Source of the DNA: Akkermansiaceae bacterium
GTDB lineage: Bacteria > Verrucomicrobiota > Verrucomicrobiia > Verrucomicrobiales > Akkermansiaceae
DNA length: 64,000 nucleotides
NCBI GenBank assembly: GCA_903919975.1
Contig: CAIXKE010000109.1
Location: forward strand, 1 to 64,000
Reading direction: 5' to 3'
Part shown: one piece after another, positions 26,650 through 35,561 of the stretch
Numbering within the stretch: position 1 is the first letter of the stretch
Layout of the letters: each line of letters opens with the position of its first letter
The notes under the pieces: model-generated
Databases searched by the model: none
What the model saw: only the letters and a program-made list of their open reading frames with translations
What the model was told of the DNA's origin: nothing
Program-made: the position numbers and the translations under genes

Positions 26650-27852
26650 CTAAATGCCGAATCGGTGGATCAGCCAGCCGATCAACAAGACTTGCGGCGT
26701 GGAAATCAAGGGTAGGGCGAGTGTGGCTTTCCAGGAGAGGGTGGTTTCCTTGAGGCTCATGATCTCAGTGTAGTCGGTGGCCGCGCCGGACATCAGGAAC
26801 ACAAAAGCATTGCCCGGCGCATGCGCGCGCGTGAGTAGATCGGCGGCGATCGGCGAGGAGCCTTCGGAACATACTTCGAGAAGTGTCGTTGCTAATAGAG
26901 TTAGAAATAATCCGGCGATGGTAGGGCCGAAGTAATGTTGGAACGAGGCATCCGGCACGAATGCGCGGATTGCTCCAGTGAGCACGAAGCCGAAAAAGAC
27001 CCAGCGTAAAACCATTTTCGAGCCGCTGAGGCCTTCGCGGGCGAGCTGTAGGTAGTTTTTTCCGCCGGGTTTCAGCGATTTTAAAACGCCTGAAATCGCC
27101 GGACCGATGCGGTATCCGGTGGGCAGGGCGACCGCGTTCGGGTTGTGCGGGATTTTTCCGGCATCGACCAAGCGGTCGGCGATCCAGCCGGTGACGAGAC
27201 CGATGATCATCGAGAGTAGAATGAAAAGCAGCACCCATTTCCAGCCGATGAGTGCGGCGAGGATCAGGGTGAGCGAGAGCGAGTTCCATGGGCTGGCGAT
27301 GAGAAACGCAATCGTTTGGCCGAGCGATGCGCCGCGTTTGTAGAGGCTCATGCCAACCATCAGGATGCCATGGTTGCACATATCCAGTAGGACACCTGCG
27401 CCCACCGCGCGGAACAAGCCGGAGACGCTGCCGCCCCGTCCGAGGATGGTCGCCACCAATTCCCGTGGGAAGCGCCCGATCACCGCTACGGCCACGATTC
27501 CAAATAACAATCCCCACCACGCCCGGGTCATCAATTCATAACAAGCGTGCCCGAACACGTGCAGCCACTGCGGTGCGCTTGGAACCAGAAGATGCACCGA
27601 CACGCCTGCCAGAAACAGCGCCAAAGATCCCCCAAGGAGAAAATCCGGTCGGCCTTTTTTTCCGTTTCCGCCGCAGCAGGAATCTTCGGATGGTGTAGCT
27701 TCCGCTCCGCAGCAGGATGCTTTCGCTTCAAGCTTCGGCGCGCAACACGTAGGTTCTTTGGATGGCGAGATGGATGGCGGCGTCAGTTTTAACAGCGAGC
27801 GGCGGATGGCATCGCGGTCTTCCGGCGGGGGAGGTGAGCAGCAATCAGACAT
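26650..27852 (-). CDS. Permease with Cys-rich N-terminus, SO_0444-like metal efflux family
   Basis: 400 residues. The N-terminal 65 residues are cytosolic and carry repeated Cys-Cys pairs (SDCCSPP, PTCCAPK, ASCCGAE, DSCCGG), apt for binding soft metals. The rest has about 10 hydrophobic helices of the DUF318/ArsP-type permease family, including LLDMCNHGILMVGMSLYKRG, IASPWNSLSLT and LLEVCSEGSSPIAADLL. Related SO_0444-type proteins are annotated as Cu/Zn efflux transporters, and arsenite-type relatives also exist. Metal specificity is inferred, not seen. No adjacent metal regulator is apparent; the copper-type TonB receptor is 11 kb away. Confidence 0.8.
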   Translation of the reverse strand: MSDCCSPPPPEDRDAIRRSLLKLTPPSISPSKEPTCCAPKLEAKASCCGAEATPSEDSCCGGNGKKGRPDFLLGGSLALFLAGVSVHLLVPSAPQWLHVFGHACYELMTRAWWGLLFGIVAVAVIGRFPRELVATILGRGGSVSGLFRAVGAGVLLDMCNHGILMVGMSLYKRGASLGQTIAFLIASPWNSLSLTLILAALIGWKWVLLFILLSMIIGLVTGWIADRLVDAGKIPHNPNAVALPTGYRIGPAISGVLKSLKPGGKNYLQLAREGLSGSKMVLRWVFFGFVLTGAIRAFVPDASFQHYFGPTIAGLFLTLLATTLLEVCSEGSSPIAADLLTRAHAPGNAFVFLMSGAATDYTEIMSLKETTLSWKATLALPLISTPQVLLIGWLIHRFGI

Positions 27853-28018
27853 CGGTTCGCGACCATCCTAAACGTCAAATTCCCGGGTGTCCAACTCTGG
27901 AAGAGATTCGGATGATGTTAGGAATCGGGATTTCGGGAAAATCTCCGAAAAATCGGGATTGGGCGAAATGGGAAAATAGCGGTTCATTTCCCGCGGGTTA
28001 TCGTGGTACAACCCCGCC

Positions 28019-29032
28019 GTGAACCCCGCCCTCGATTCCCTGATGCTCGTTTTTTCGGCAAATGACGGACTCTCCGTGCCTGCCCGGACTTTATTTCTTG
28101 GCGCGGAATTCCATCCGGCGCTGAAGAACTGGCCGCAAGTCACCGGTTGGCAAACGCTCAAGCCCAAGGCGGATGGCTGGGATCAAGCGGGCTTCCGCCG
28201 TTGTGATGACCCGCCGGACGGGAAATGGCCGGTGGTGCTCGTGCTGCCTGGGAAATGCCGTGATGAAACGCTGGCTTGGTTCGCCATGGCTCGCGAGCGT
28301 CTGGAACCCGGTGGCCGAATCGTAGCCGCCATGCCGAACACTGCGGGCGCGGGCCGCTTCGAAAAGGATCTTTCCAAGGCCGCGGGCAACATCACCTCCC
28401 TGCAGAAACACAAATGTCGCGCCTTCCATGCGATCGAGGATGGCGGGTGGAATGAGGAAACCTTCGAAGCATGGAGTTTGTTAGGAGAGAAACGGAAAAT
28501 CCTCGGAACGGACTTCGTCACCCAGGCCGGGATTTTCAGCAGCGAGCACATCGATCCTGGTTCACAGTTGCTCGCCGATCACTTGCCTACCAGTCTCCAC
28601 GGTCGTGTGGCGGATCTTGGTGCAGGTTGGGGTTTTCTGGCAAATGCCGCATTGAATCGATGCCCGAAGATCGAGCGCATCGATTTGTTCGAGGCGGATT
28701 CCCGGGCTCTCGACTGCGCGAAGATCAATCTCTCGCACCAACCTGACGAGAAGTTCATCCATTTCAACTGGCATGATGTCACCACTGGCCTGCCGGAAAC
28801 CTACGATGCCATCCTCATGAATCCGCCGTTCCACATCGGCCAAGCGACTCATGTGGATCTGGGGCGCGCATTTTTAACGACCGCCATCGCATCGCTCAAA
28901 CGTGGCGGAAAATTATTCCTCGTGGCGAACCGCCAACTCCCCTACGAAGCGGTGCTGGAAGTCAGCGGGCTGGCTTGGCGCAAATCCGCCGAAACGAAAA
29001 CCTACAAACTTCTTTTCGCTGAAAAGCGCTGA
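28019..29032 (+). CDS. Class I SAM-dependent rRNA methyltransferase, RsmC-like
   Basis: 337 residues with a GTG start. The architecture is that of RsmC/RsmJ-type guanine N2 methyltransferases: a degenerate N-terminal half, then a catalytic Rossmann half with VADLGAGWGFLANAAL (SAM loop, about residue 196), DLFEADSRALDCAK (ribose-binding acidic residue) and ILMNPPFHIG (NPPF catalytic motif near residue 268). E. coli RsmC modifies G1207 of 16S rRNA; the target here is inferred from the family. The pseudouridine synthase gene follows after 8 bases, forming an RNA-modification pair. Confidence 0.87.
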   Translation: MNPALDSLMLVFSANDGLSVPARTLFLGAEFHPALKNWPQVTGWQTLKPKADGWDQAGFRRCDDPPDGKWPVVLVLPGKCRDETLAWFAMARERLEPGGRIVAAMPNTAGAGRFEKDLSKAAGNITSLQKHKCRAFHAIEDGGWNEETFEAWSLLGEKRKILGTDFVTQAGIFSSEHIDPGSQLLADHLPTSLHGRVADLGAGWGFLANAALNRCPKIERIDLFEADSRALDCAKINLSHQPDEKFIHFNWHDVTTGLPETYDAILMNPPFHIGQATHVDLGRAFLTTAIASLKRGGKLFLVANRQLPYEAVLEVSGLAWRKSAETKTYKLLFAEKR

Positions 29033-29040
29033 ATCCTCTC

Positions 29041-29784
29041 ATGAAACTCATCAAACTTCTCGCCAATCTCGGTTACGGCTCGCGCAAGGAAGTGCAGCGC
29101 ATGATCCGCGCGGGCGCGGTGACCGATGACACCGGCCGTGTCCTCGGTGAGAAGGAAGTGCCGCCGCACGAGCGTATCCGCTTTCGTGGCGAGCCGCTGG
29201 ACCCGCCGTTTCCAGTGGTTATAGCGCTGAATAAACCCGACGGCTATACGTGCAGCAGTGAGGATCCGGGTGAGACGATTTACGATCTGCTGCCGGAGCG
29301 ATTCGCTCATCGTAATCCCGGACTCAATCCGATCGGACGGTTGGACAAGGACACCACCGGACTTCTGCTCTTGACGGACGACGGCAAGCTCTTGCACCGG
29401 ATCATCCATCCGAAGTCCGGGTGCCTTAAAGTCTATCATGTGAATTTGGACCGGCGGTTAGAAGGACACGAAGGAGAGCTCTTTGGATCGGGGGAACTGA
29501 CGCTCAATAGCGACGTCAAGCCCTTGCTGCCTGCCGGATTCGAAGCGCTGGGCGAAAAGGAAGCGCTCATTACACTGCACGAAGGCCGCTACCACCAGGT
29601 CCGCCGGATGTTCGCCGCCGCGGGAAACCACGTCACCGCGCTCAAGCGGATCTCGATTGGTGGTCTCCGCCTGCCCGAAGATCTTGAGGAGGGCGAGTGG
29701 AGGGAACTCACGCCGGATGAACTTGCTGCTGTTTTCGAAATCCAAGATCAAGGTGCGGCAGATTGCCTGAAGCTGGTAGATTGA
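29041..29784 (+). CDS. rsuA: Ribosomal small-subunit pseudouridine synthase, RsuA family
   Basis: 247 residues. The N-terminal S4-like RNA-binding domain starts MKLIKLLANLGYGSRKEVQ. The catalytic domain carries NPIGRLDKDTTGLLLL with the catalytic Asp102, plus HEGRYHQVRRMFAA near the C-terminus, both diagnostic for the RsuA/RluB/E/F group. The lack of a C-terminal extension and the KPDGYTCS segment favour RsuA (16S pseudouridine 516). It is transcribed with the RsmC-like gene 8 bases upstream. Confidence 0.88.
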   Translation: MKLIKLLANLGYGSRKEVQRMIRAGAVTDDTGRVLGEKEVPPHERIRFRGEPLDPPFPVVIALNKPDGYTCSSEDPGETIYDLLPERFAHRNPGLNPIGRLDKDTTGLLLLTDDGKLLHRIIHPKSGCLKVYHVNLDRRLEGHEGELFGSGELTLNSDVKPLLPAGFEALGEKEALITLHEGRYHQVRRMFAAAGNHVTALKRISIGGLRLPEDLEEGEWRELTPDELAAVFEIQDQGAADCLKLVD

Positions 29785-29945
29785 GTCAGTCAGGCTATCT
29801 GCGCTCCGGTTCTGATCCGCCGATTTCATGAGAAGCCAATGAACTGAGAGAGGCGCCTCCCATTGTCACCTCATGGTCTGGGCGAACACTCGTCTTCGCT
29901 GCGCTACGCCGAGGCAAGCGTTTCGCCCTTCCTTGCGTAGAAGAG

Positions 29946-30602
29946 TTAGCGACGGCGGCGGAGAAAGCCGAGTAGGCCGAGCGCGCTTAAAACGGCGATG
30001 GATGGCTCTGGAAGTGCTGTCAGAACAACGTCGTCAATCCGGTAATAGGTGGTATCAAGATTCTCATTCTTCCAACGAAGTGACAGTGTTGAAGAAATCG
30101 GAATATTTGTATTCTGAATAGAGATCGAACGCCAAATTGAAGTGCCCGTTCCTGTGGGCTCGGCGAGAGTGGTGATGGGTGTCCAGTTCGTCGCATCCGT
30201 GCTGTATGCCAAGAGCAGGGTAGACATCGTCGAAGCGATAGCGCTCTTGTATGCTCCGAAGCTAATTCCGACGGTTCCGGCCGTGTAACCGATCGTCGAA
30301 ATTCCGCTGATGACGATGGTTGGCGTTCCGGTACTCGTCAGGTAAGCATTGGCCTCGCCGCTCGCTCCTATGTATTTGTCCGATGGCGTGGCATTGCGGA
30401 TATCGCCCGTTCCTAAAAACGTGAATCCGTCATTGTCAAAGCCGTTAGCAGTCTCGTGTGTGGCGATAACCGTTGTTCCAGTCACCGTTCCGAATGATTC
30501 GGTGAAAATGACCGCGCCCATCGTTGTTGTCTGGAAGAGTAGGGAAGCAACGGTGCCGGCCAGGAGGAGGAGTGTTGTTTGGCGCTTGTTTTTTGGAATC
30601 AT
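29946..30602 (-). CDS. PEP-CTERM sorting domain exoprotein
   Basis: 218 residues: signal peptide (LLLLAGTVASLLFQTTTMG), a beta-rich body of unknown function, and a C-terminal LPEPSIAVLSALGLLGFLRRRR-type sorting signal (Pro-Glu-Pro, hydrophobic helix, arginine cluster). Such proteins are processed by an exosortase and displayed or released with exopolysaccharide. No exosortase gene is in the window. The body (TESFGTVTGTTVIATHE) resembles the carbohydrate-binding-like modules of many PEP-CTERM proteins but no domain is assigned. The upstream 125 bases are AT-rich and hold two hairpins. Confidence 0.88.
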   Translation of the reverse strand: MIPKNKRQTTLLLLAGTVASLLFQTTTMGAVIFTESFGTVTGTTVIATHETANGFDNDGFTFLGTGDIRNATPSDKYIGASGEANAYLTSTGTPTIVISGISTIGYTAGTVGISFGAYKSAIASTMSTLLLAYSTDATNWTPITTLAEPTGTGTSIWRSISIQNTNIPISSTLSLRWKNENLDTTYYRIDDVVLTALPEPSIAVLSALGLLGFLRRRR

Positions 30603-30670
30603 GAATTTGTTTTTGCGAGAGACGATCTAACTTTTCATTAGGCTTTCAACTTGCCAACCAAAAAAACCTG

Positions 30671-30691
30671 AATTGTTATTTTTTAACAATT
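30671..30691. promoter_or_regulatory. AT-rich palindrome AATTGTTA-N5-TAACAATT upstream of the PEP-CTERM gene
   Basis: An 8-base perfect inverted repeat with a T5 loop lies about 70 bases upstream of the minus-strand PEP-CTERM start. It could be an operator or part of a transcription stop for the upstream operon. The sequence alone does not decide. Confidence 0.4.
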
Positions 30692-30699
30692 TGTTGCTG

Positions 30700-30718
30700 T
30701 TTGGGATTTCTTCCCAAA
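30700..30718 (-). terminator. Hairpin after the DUF218 gene, possible terminator
   Basis: TTTGGGA-N5-TCCCAAA forms a perfect 7-base stem just after the minus-strand DUF218 stop at 30729. It would end the Maf-lipid kinase-DUF218 operon. The following minus-strand sequence is not a clean U-tract, so a Rho-independent function is uncertain. Confidence 0.45.
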
Positions 30719-30728
30719 GGGTGACCGG

Positions 30729-31568
30729 TTATTCCGGCATTTCGACTTTTTCGCCGAGGTGTTTCGGACGGGTGTCGAGGAAGTTCACATCCAGCCACAT
30801 TTTCACGCGTGCGCCGACCTCGCGAAGTTTGGTTTTGAGGCCGGCCTGGGTTTGTACATCGCGTGCGTCGAATCCATAGGCTTCGATTCCGTTTGCTTTG
30901 GCCAGATAGATCGCGCGTTCGTTTTGGAAACGCTGGCTGATGAACAGGATTGGATCCGCTCCGAAAATCTCTTTTGCCCGCACCACTGAGTCCAAAGTCC
31001 GCAAACCCGCGTAATCACAGACAATGCGATTCTCCGGAATGCCGCGTTTGATGAGCGCCTGCTTCATTTTTTCCGGCTCATTGTAATTGCGGTATTGATT
31101 ATCGCCGGAGACGATCAGCGTTTCGAGTTTCCCAGTTTGCCAAGCCTCGTCGGCGGCATCGATGCGGTAGCGGAAATAGAGGTTTTCACGGCCTTTTACG
31201 AGGGCACTGGTGCCGAATACCAAGCCGATCTTGGTGGCGGGAATGTTCGAGGCGTTCGTGAAAATCCGTCCGCGCGAGGACCAGATTGCGGTGATGTTCG
31301 CGTGGGCCACCACCGCGATGAACGCGAGAAAGAGCGCCAGCGGCAGGGCTCGCAGAAATCTACGCGTGGCCTTGGCCGTCTTGGCAGGCCAAGGCAGGAA
31401 GTAGGCAAGCGCGCCGATCGTGATGAAAACCCCGACATGGACGGCGAACACTATCGGACTGGTGAAGCAGAAATCCACCATTGCTCCGATCACCAGCGGC
31501 GGCGCGATCAGTGCCAGAGCCAGATATTCAGGCAAACTCCGCCGGTCGATTTTCAGGCGCCACTTCAT
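30729..31568 (-). CDS. DUF218/SanA-like membrane protein
   Basis: 279 residues. Three N-terminal hydrophobic helices are followed by the DUF218 domain of about 160 residues: GLVFGTSALVKGR, LIVSGDNQ, NEPEKMKQALIKRGIPENRI (in part), DSVVRAKEIFG and FISQRFQNERAIYLA. SanA in E. coli affects envelope barrier function and vancomycin sensitivity at high temperature; the biochemical reaction of DUF218 is unknown. ATG 31568 overlaps the upstream lipid-kinase stop by 4 bases (ATGA), so translation is coupled. The longer track start was rejected as it overlaps that gene. Confidence 0.85.
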   Translation of the reverse strand: MKWRLKIDRRSLPEYLALALIAPPLVIGAMVDFCFTSPIVFAVHVGVFITIGALAYFLPWPAKTAKATRRFLRALPLALFLAFIAVVAHANITAIWSSRGRIFTNASNIPATKIGLVFGTSALVKGRENLYFRYRIDAADEAWQTGKLETLIVSGDNQYRNYNEPEKMKQALIKRGIPENRIVCDYAGLRTLDSVVRAKEIFGADPILFISQRFQNERAIYLAKANGIEAYGFDARDVQTQAGLKTKLREVGARVKMWLDVNFLDTRPKHLGEKVEMPE

Positions 31569-32548
31569 TGGCTGCGGGAGGTTTGGAGTTCGGGTTGGTG
31601 TCGCGGCCAACTGAGTAGCGTTTTCAGGGTTTGCGCGAAATTTCCGGCCAGCGGTCCATCCGGTGCGAGCACGCGCAGATGATGCGGTGTCTCTTTGAAG
31701 CGGACTTCTTGAAACCGGCCGATCCACTCGCCGTCCACTTCCACGGGAACCTCGCGGTCCGCGGTCACCGTGAAACTCTCGGTCTGGAAATAACTGGTCG
31801 ATTCCATCAGGTCGATGCCGCCGAGGGCCAATCCGCGCAGCGAATCGAGCACCAATCGGTAGCCGGATTCTTTGTAAACCAGCACATCAAGCTTCGAATC
31901 CTGGTTGTTGGCATTGCGGAAAAATTTGAACTGGCCGCCATAGAGCGAGCCATTGCCGGCCAGCACCGCCACGCCCGTATCGCGCCTGCCGTCTGCGAGG
32001 ATGATCTCCATTTTTGGTGGTTTCTCGCCGAGCACTTTCACCGCTGCTAATAAATATGCGAGCGGGCCTAACCTCTTCTTCGATTCCCAGGTGGTTTCCT
32101 CGATGACCTGGGCATCAAAGCCTACGCCCGCCATTTGCACGAAGGGCGAGCCGTTCGCCTCGAACAAATCCACCTCGCGGATCAGTCCGTGCTCGATGAT
32201 CTCAAAGGCGCGCTCGAGCGAATCGCAGGGAATTCCCATTTCCCGGGCAAAAACATTCATCGTTCCGGCGGGCAGAATGCCTAGAATCGTGTTGGACCCG
32301 GCAAGGCCGCTGACCACTTCGTTGAGCGTGCCATCGCCACCGGCGGCGATGACCACCAGTTCGCCCGCGGCCGCGAAGCGGGCGGCAAGTTCCTGCGCCT
32401 CGCCGGCGTGGTTGGTGGCGTAGAGCGCGAATCGGTTGGCATGGCCCATGAGAAAACGCAACACCCTGGCCCCCTTTTGGCTGCGTGCCTTGGGGTTGAA
32501 AATGACCGGATATCGTTGCGAAATCGCCATGGCCGATTTTTCACTCAT
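31565..32548 (-). CDS. Diacylglycerol kinase/YegS-type lipid kinase
   Basis: 327 residues of the DAGK catalytic family. The nucleotide-binding loop AAGGDGTLNEVVSGL lies near residue 70 and LPAGTMNVFARE near residue 92, replacing the more common LGTxNDFAR. The C-terminal beta-sandwich contains NGSLYGGQFKF and VDGEWIG. The enzyme likely phosphorylates diacylglycerol or a related lipid at the inner membrane. ATG 32548 overlaps the Maf stop by 8 bases, and the gene overlaps the DUF218 gene by 4 bases, so all three form a tightly coupled operon. Confidence 0.87.
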   Translation of the reverse strand: MSEKSAMAISQRYPVIFNPKARSQKGARVLRFLMGHANRFALYATNHAGEAQELAARFAAAGELVVIAAGGDGTLNEVVSGLAGSNTILGILPAGTMNVFAREMGIPCDSLERAFEIIEHGLIREVDLFEANGSPFVQMAGVGFDAQVIEETTWESKKRLGPLAYLLAAVKVLGEKPPKMEIILADGRRDTGVAVLAGNGSLYGGQFKFFRNANNQDSKLDVLVYKESGYRLVLDSLRGLALGGIDLMESTSYFQTESFTVTADREVPVEVDGEWIGRFQEVRFKETPHHLRVLAPDGPLAGNFAQTLKTLLSWPRHQPELQTSRSQ

Positions 32549-33122
32549 GGCCGCCCATTCCGCAACCCGATTCCTCGTCCAGCGCCCTGATGACCAAGTC
32601 AACCGGCAGGCCCATCACATTGTCGAAATTCCCGCGAATGCTTTCAACGATGCGTTCACCGTGTTCTTGGATGCCGTAAGCCCCTGCCTTGTCCAGCGGG
32701 TTGACGAGGGCCAAATAGGCGTCGATTTGGGCTTCGTCGAGTGGTAGAAAGGTCACGTCGGTGGTGCCGTGGAATGTTTTTTTCCCGCCACCCGGAAAGA
32801 TCACGCAAACGCCGGTGCAGACCTGATGGACGCGTCCTGCAAGCCGCCGCAACATGCGGCGTGCTTCATCGATATCCGCCGGTTTGCCGAGCGGTTCGTC
32901 ATCGATAAACACCAAGGTGTCCGAGCCGATCACGGTGGCATCCGGCCGCAAAGCCGCTACGGCTTCCGCCTTGAGGGCGGCGTTGTGTTCGCACAGGATA
33001 TCGGGTTTCAGTGAAGCGTCATGAATTTCCTCCGCGGGCGAAATGATGATTTCAAAAACCACACCGGCTCGCTCTAGCAATTCGCGGCGGCGTGGGGAAG
33101 CGGAGGCGAGCACAATCGGCAT
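32541..33122 (-). CDS. Maf-like nucleoside triphosphate pyrophosphatase
   Basis: 193 residues. The N-terminal LASASPRRRELLERAG motif and the VIGSDTLVFIDDE segment with the catalytic Asp are diagnostic of the Maf/HAM1-like house-cleaning pyrophosphatases, which hydrolyse dTTP/UTP or modified NTPs (YhdE or YceF types). LDKAGAYGIQEHG and NVMGLPVDLV near the C-terminus are typical. Which Maf subgroup is not decided from motifs alone. ATG 33122 (MPIVLASAS) is the family start. First gene of the Maf-lipid kinase-DUF218 operon; the protease pair lies upstream with a 41-base gap. Confidence 0.9.
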   Translation of the reverse strand: MPIVLASASPRRRELLERAGVVFEIIISPAEEIHDASLKPDILCEHNAALKAEAVAALRPDATVIGSDTLVFIDDEPLGKPADIDEARRMLRRLAGRVHQVCTGVCVIFPGGGKKTFHGTTDVTFLPLDEAQIDAYLALVNPLDKAGAYGIQEHGERIVESIRGNFDNVMGLPVDLVIRALDEESGCGMGGHE

Positions 33123-33163
33123 GGCGCTGTCATGCACCGGATCGCCCGTCCGGGCAAGCTTGC

Positions 33164-34381
33164 TCAGCGGTTTGGCTCCAAGCCGTCCATTTCTTCCCGC
33201 ATGAATTCCATCAAACGCTGCATTTCCGATAGATGGCGGCGCATCCGTTCTTCGCCGCCGGGGCGTATCCCACCGGGCGGTGCGTTCTGCGTCACGGGCA
33301 CGTCGGCCCGCTCTTTCGCCTGTTGCGCCTGCGCGATCGTCGGATCTTGCGCGGGTTTTTTCAACAACTCCTCCACTGCGGACGAGGGCATGATGAACGA
33401 TCGTGTGCGGTCCGCTCTAGCCATGGTGATGCCGATGACCTTGCCCTGCAAATTCACAACCGGGCCGCCGATCTGATTCGGTTTCGGGCGCATGTCCGTC
33501 TGGATCGCGCGGGAAAATGAATCGCGCACCTGGCTGATCGCGCCGCCCATGAGTTCCATTTGGCGCAGGCGGTCGCCAAGCATGTTTGGGAGTTGCGGAC
33601 GGTTGACCAACAAGACATCCAAATTTTTCACATCCTTACCCACGCGGACTTGCAACGTGACCTTAGCGCCGGGTTTTACCTCGACCAACGAGCTTTTCAA
33701 CTCCATCACACCGGAAATCGTGCGTTCGCCGACTTTCAGAATGACATCTCCCGCCTGCAAACCGGCCGCCGCGGCAGGGGAATCCGCTGCGACATCTTGG
33801 ATCTTGACCCCCGAGCCTTTGAAGTCCGGTGCACCGAATACTCCCAAGTATGCGCGGTCCGTCTCCCTCAGGTTTCTTTCCAAAACGCTGACGACGCCGA
33901 AGGCGGCGGGCCGTCCATCCGGTTGGGGTGCGATGAGAAAACCGCCGAGTGCGGGGCGGTCGCCCGACCACTTCACCGGCGTAAGTCGTGTTCCGCGGAT
34001 TTCCAAAACTGCTAGATCCTCTTCCTCGTAAACGCCGGCAATCGTCGCTGGCGCGACCACGCCATCGGCTGACTCCACGCGCAGATTGCCATTCGCCCGA
34101 GCGACCTCGCTCCATTTGGTTAGGATTCGGTCACCATTGCCGATCACCGTGCCATACGCCATACGGCGCTTGCCGGCCCAGATGCGAACAGTGGACTTGG
34201 CGGCATCCGTTAGAGCAGGGGCGATTGATTGATTGAATTCTTCGGCCTGCTGGTCCACCGCCTGGCGCTCCTCGGGGCGGAGCAAGGGGATGTCGCTCTG
34301 CGCTTGCGCAAAACCGGGCAACAGAACGCCACCCATCATGAGGAAGAGAATAGTGGTTTTCATGAGAGGAAATCGATTCAT
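33164..34381 (-). CDS. HtrA-like pseudoprotease with a PDZ domain inserted in the trypsin fold
   Basis: 405 residues, exported (signal TTILFLMMGGVLLPGFAQA). The protease-like fold is split. Residues 60-170 carry the first barrel with ILTKWSEV where HtrA has ILTAAHVV, so the catalytic His position is Ser91, while EEDLAVL keeps the Asp. A complete PDZ domain (about residues 178-260: DVAADSPAAAAGLQAGDVILKVG in part) follows. Only then come the rest of the second barrel (FSRAIQTDMRPKPNQIGGPVV, with Ile304 in place of the catalytic Ser) and FIMPSSAVEELL. It is therefore catalytically dead by sequence. ATG 34381 overlaps the stop of the active protease gene (ATGA). Confidence 0.82.
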   Translation of the reverse strand: MNRFPLMKTTILFLMMGGVLLPGFAQAQSDIPLLRPEERQAVDQQAEEFNQSIAPALTDAAKSTVRIWAGKRRMAYGTVIGNGDRILTKWSEVARANGNLRVESADGVVAPATIAGVYEEEDLAVLEIRGTRLTPVKWSGDRPALGGFLIAPQPDGRPAAFGVVSVLERNLRETDRAYLGVFGAPDFKGSGVKIQDVAADSPAAAAGLQAGDVILKVGERTISGVMELKSSLVEVKPGAKVTLQVRVGKDVKNLDVLLVNRPQLPNMLGDRLRQMELMGGAISQVRDSFSRAIQTDMRPKPNQIGGPVVNLQGKVIGITMARADRTRSFIMPSSAVEELLKKPAQDPTIAQAQQAKERADVPVTQNAPPGGIRPGGEERMRRHLSEMQRLMEFMREEMDGLEPNR

Positions 34382-35379
34382 CGTGCTTCAAAAAGTTCGT
34401 TGCGGCGTTTTAGTGTGACGTCCATGGCGAGAGAGTCCTCGTCCCGGAGCAATCCGAGTTTCACCTGATCACCGGCTTGGCGTTTTGCGAGGATTTGCAA
34501 CAACTCCGCGGCATTCCGGACAGCGCTGCCATCGAGCGAGCGGATGACGTCGCCAGGCCGCACTCCCGCAGCTGCCGCAGGTGAGCCATGCACCACGCTT
34601 TCGACGATCACTCCCTTGATGCCGCGCATCATTCCCATGCCGATTCCGAGCACGGGCATTTCCGGATTTGCAAATGGATTCAACGAAAGTTCACCCCATG
34701 CCTCGCCGGCAAACATGCGGTCCCAATCCTCACGGAAGCCATCGATTCCGGCATGGTTGTTGTTAGTTAGCGATTGTCCGATTGATGAATGGATGCCGAC
34801 GATTTTGCCTTCCAGATCAAACAAGGGCCCGCCGGAATCGCCGCCGATCAATGTGCAATCGGTGGTTAGGAAGTTTCCCGGGCCTTTTGAAATCACGCGG
34901 CCGAATCGAACCGGTGGCGGGCGGTTCGCATCGAAGCCCGCCGAGTGTCCGAGCGCGACCACCCAATCGCCGGCTTGGAGTGGTTTGGACGCACCCATTT
35001 CCACAAAAGGCCACTTCCCGTCATCCGCGATGCGCACCATCGCTACGTCCTTTGAATAATTCGCGCCGAGCACCTTGCCCCTCACCTGTTTTCCATCGGG
35101 GAAAACCACCAGCAGTTCCTCCGCGCCCTGCACCACGTGGGCAGCGGTTAGGATTAGTCCGTCCGCCGTGGTGATCACGCCGGAGCCGGAGGATCCCGTT
35201 TTTTCGGAGAGCAGTGCCACCGTTGCCGGCAGCACCTTGCGGGAAACCTCTTCCACTTTCGCTTCAAGCCGGGCCAAATCCTCAAGATTGCGGGTTGGCT
35301 CGCGAGCCGCCAGTGGAAGGCATGCCAGTGCCAGCCCAAGGCCGGGCCCCGTGATCCGGATCATTCGTTTCATGTTCAT
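34378..35379 (-). CDS. HtrA-like trypsin-fold serine protease with C-terminal PDZ domain
   Basis: 333 residues, exported (RITGPGLGLALACLPLAARE). The triad is intact: His in LILTAAHVVQG, Asp in NYSKDVAMVRI, and Ser in TLIGGDSGGPLFD. A PDZ domain follows (SVVHGSPAAAAGVRPGDVIRSLDG in part) near residues 240-320, the usual HtrA/DegS order. A short coiled stretch (LEDLARLEAKVEEVSRKVLP) precedes the protease domain. It probably acts in periplasmic quality control. The next gene on the strand, a dead relative, is translationally coupled through an ATGA overlap, which suggests the two work together. ATG 35379 or 35373 fits the signal peptide better than the track start. Confidence 0.88.
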   Translation of the reverse strand: MNMKRMIRITGPGLGLALACLPLAAREPTRNLEDLARLEAKVEEVSRKVLPATVALLSEKTGSSGSGVITTADGLILTAAHVVQGAEELLVVFPDGKQVRGKVLGANYSKDVAMVRIADDGKWPFVEMGASKPLQAGDWVVALGHSAGFDANRPPPVRFGRVISKGPGNFLTTDCTLIGGDSGGPLFDLEGKIVGIHSSIGQSLTNNNHAGIDGFREDWDRMFAGEAWGELSLNPFANPEMPVLGIGMGMMRGIKGVIVESVVHGSPAAAAGVRPGDVIRSLDGSAVRNAAELLQILAKRQAGDQVKLGLLRDEDSLAMDVTLKRRNELFEAR

Positions 35380-35561
35380 CGTTTCGTGCTGCAAAGCGAT
35401 GCGCACAAGGGGAATTGTCTCAAATGATGGAAGTCCCCACTCCGCAACTCAAGCCAGCAGGTGGTCAATGATGAGGGATGGAAAAAAATCACCCTACAAA
35501 TCCGCTTTCCGGATTGCCTGACTATTTCAAAGTCGTAGATTTCGGCGCAAACTTAATTCCC

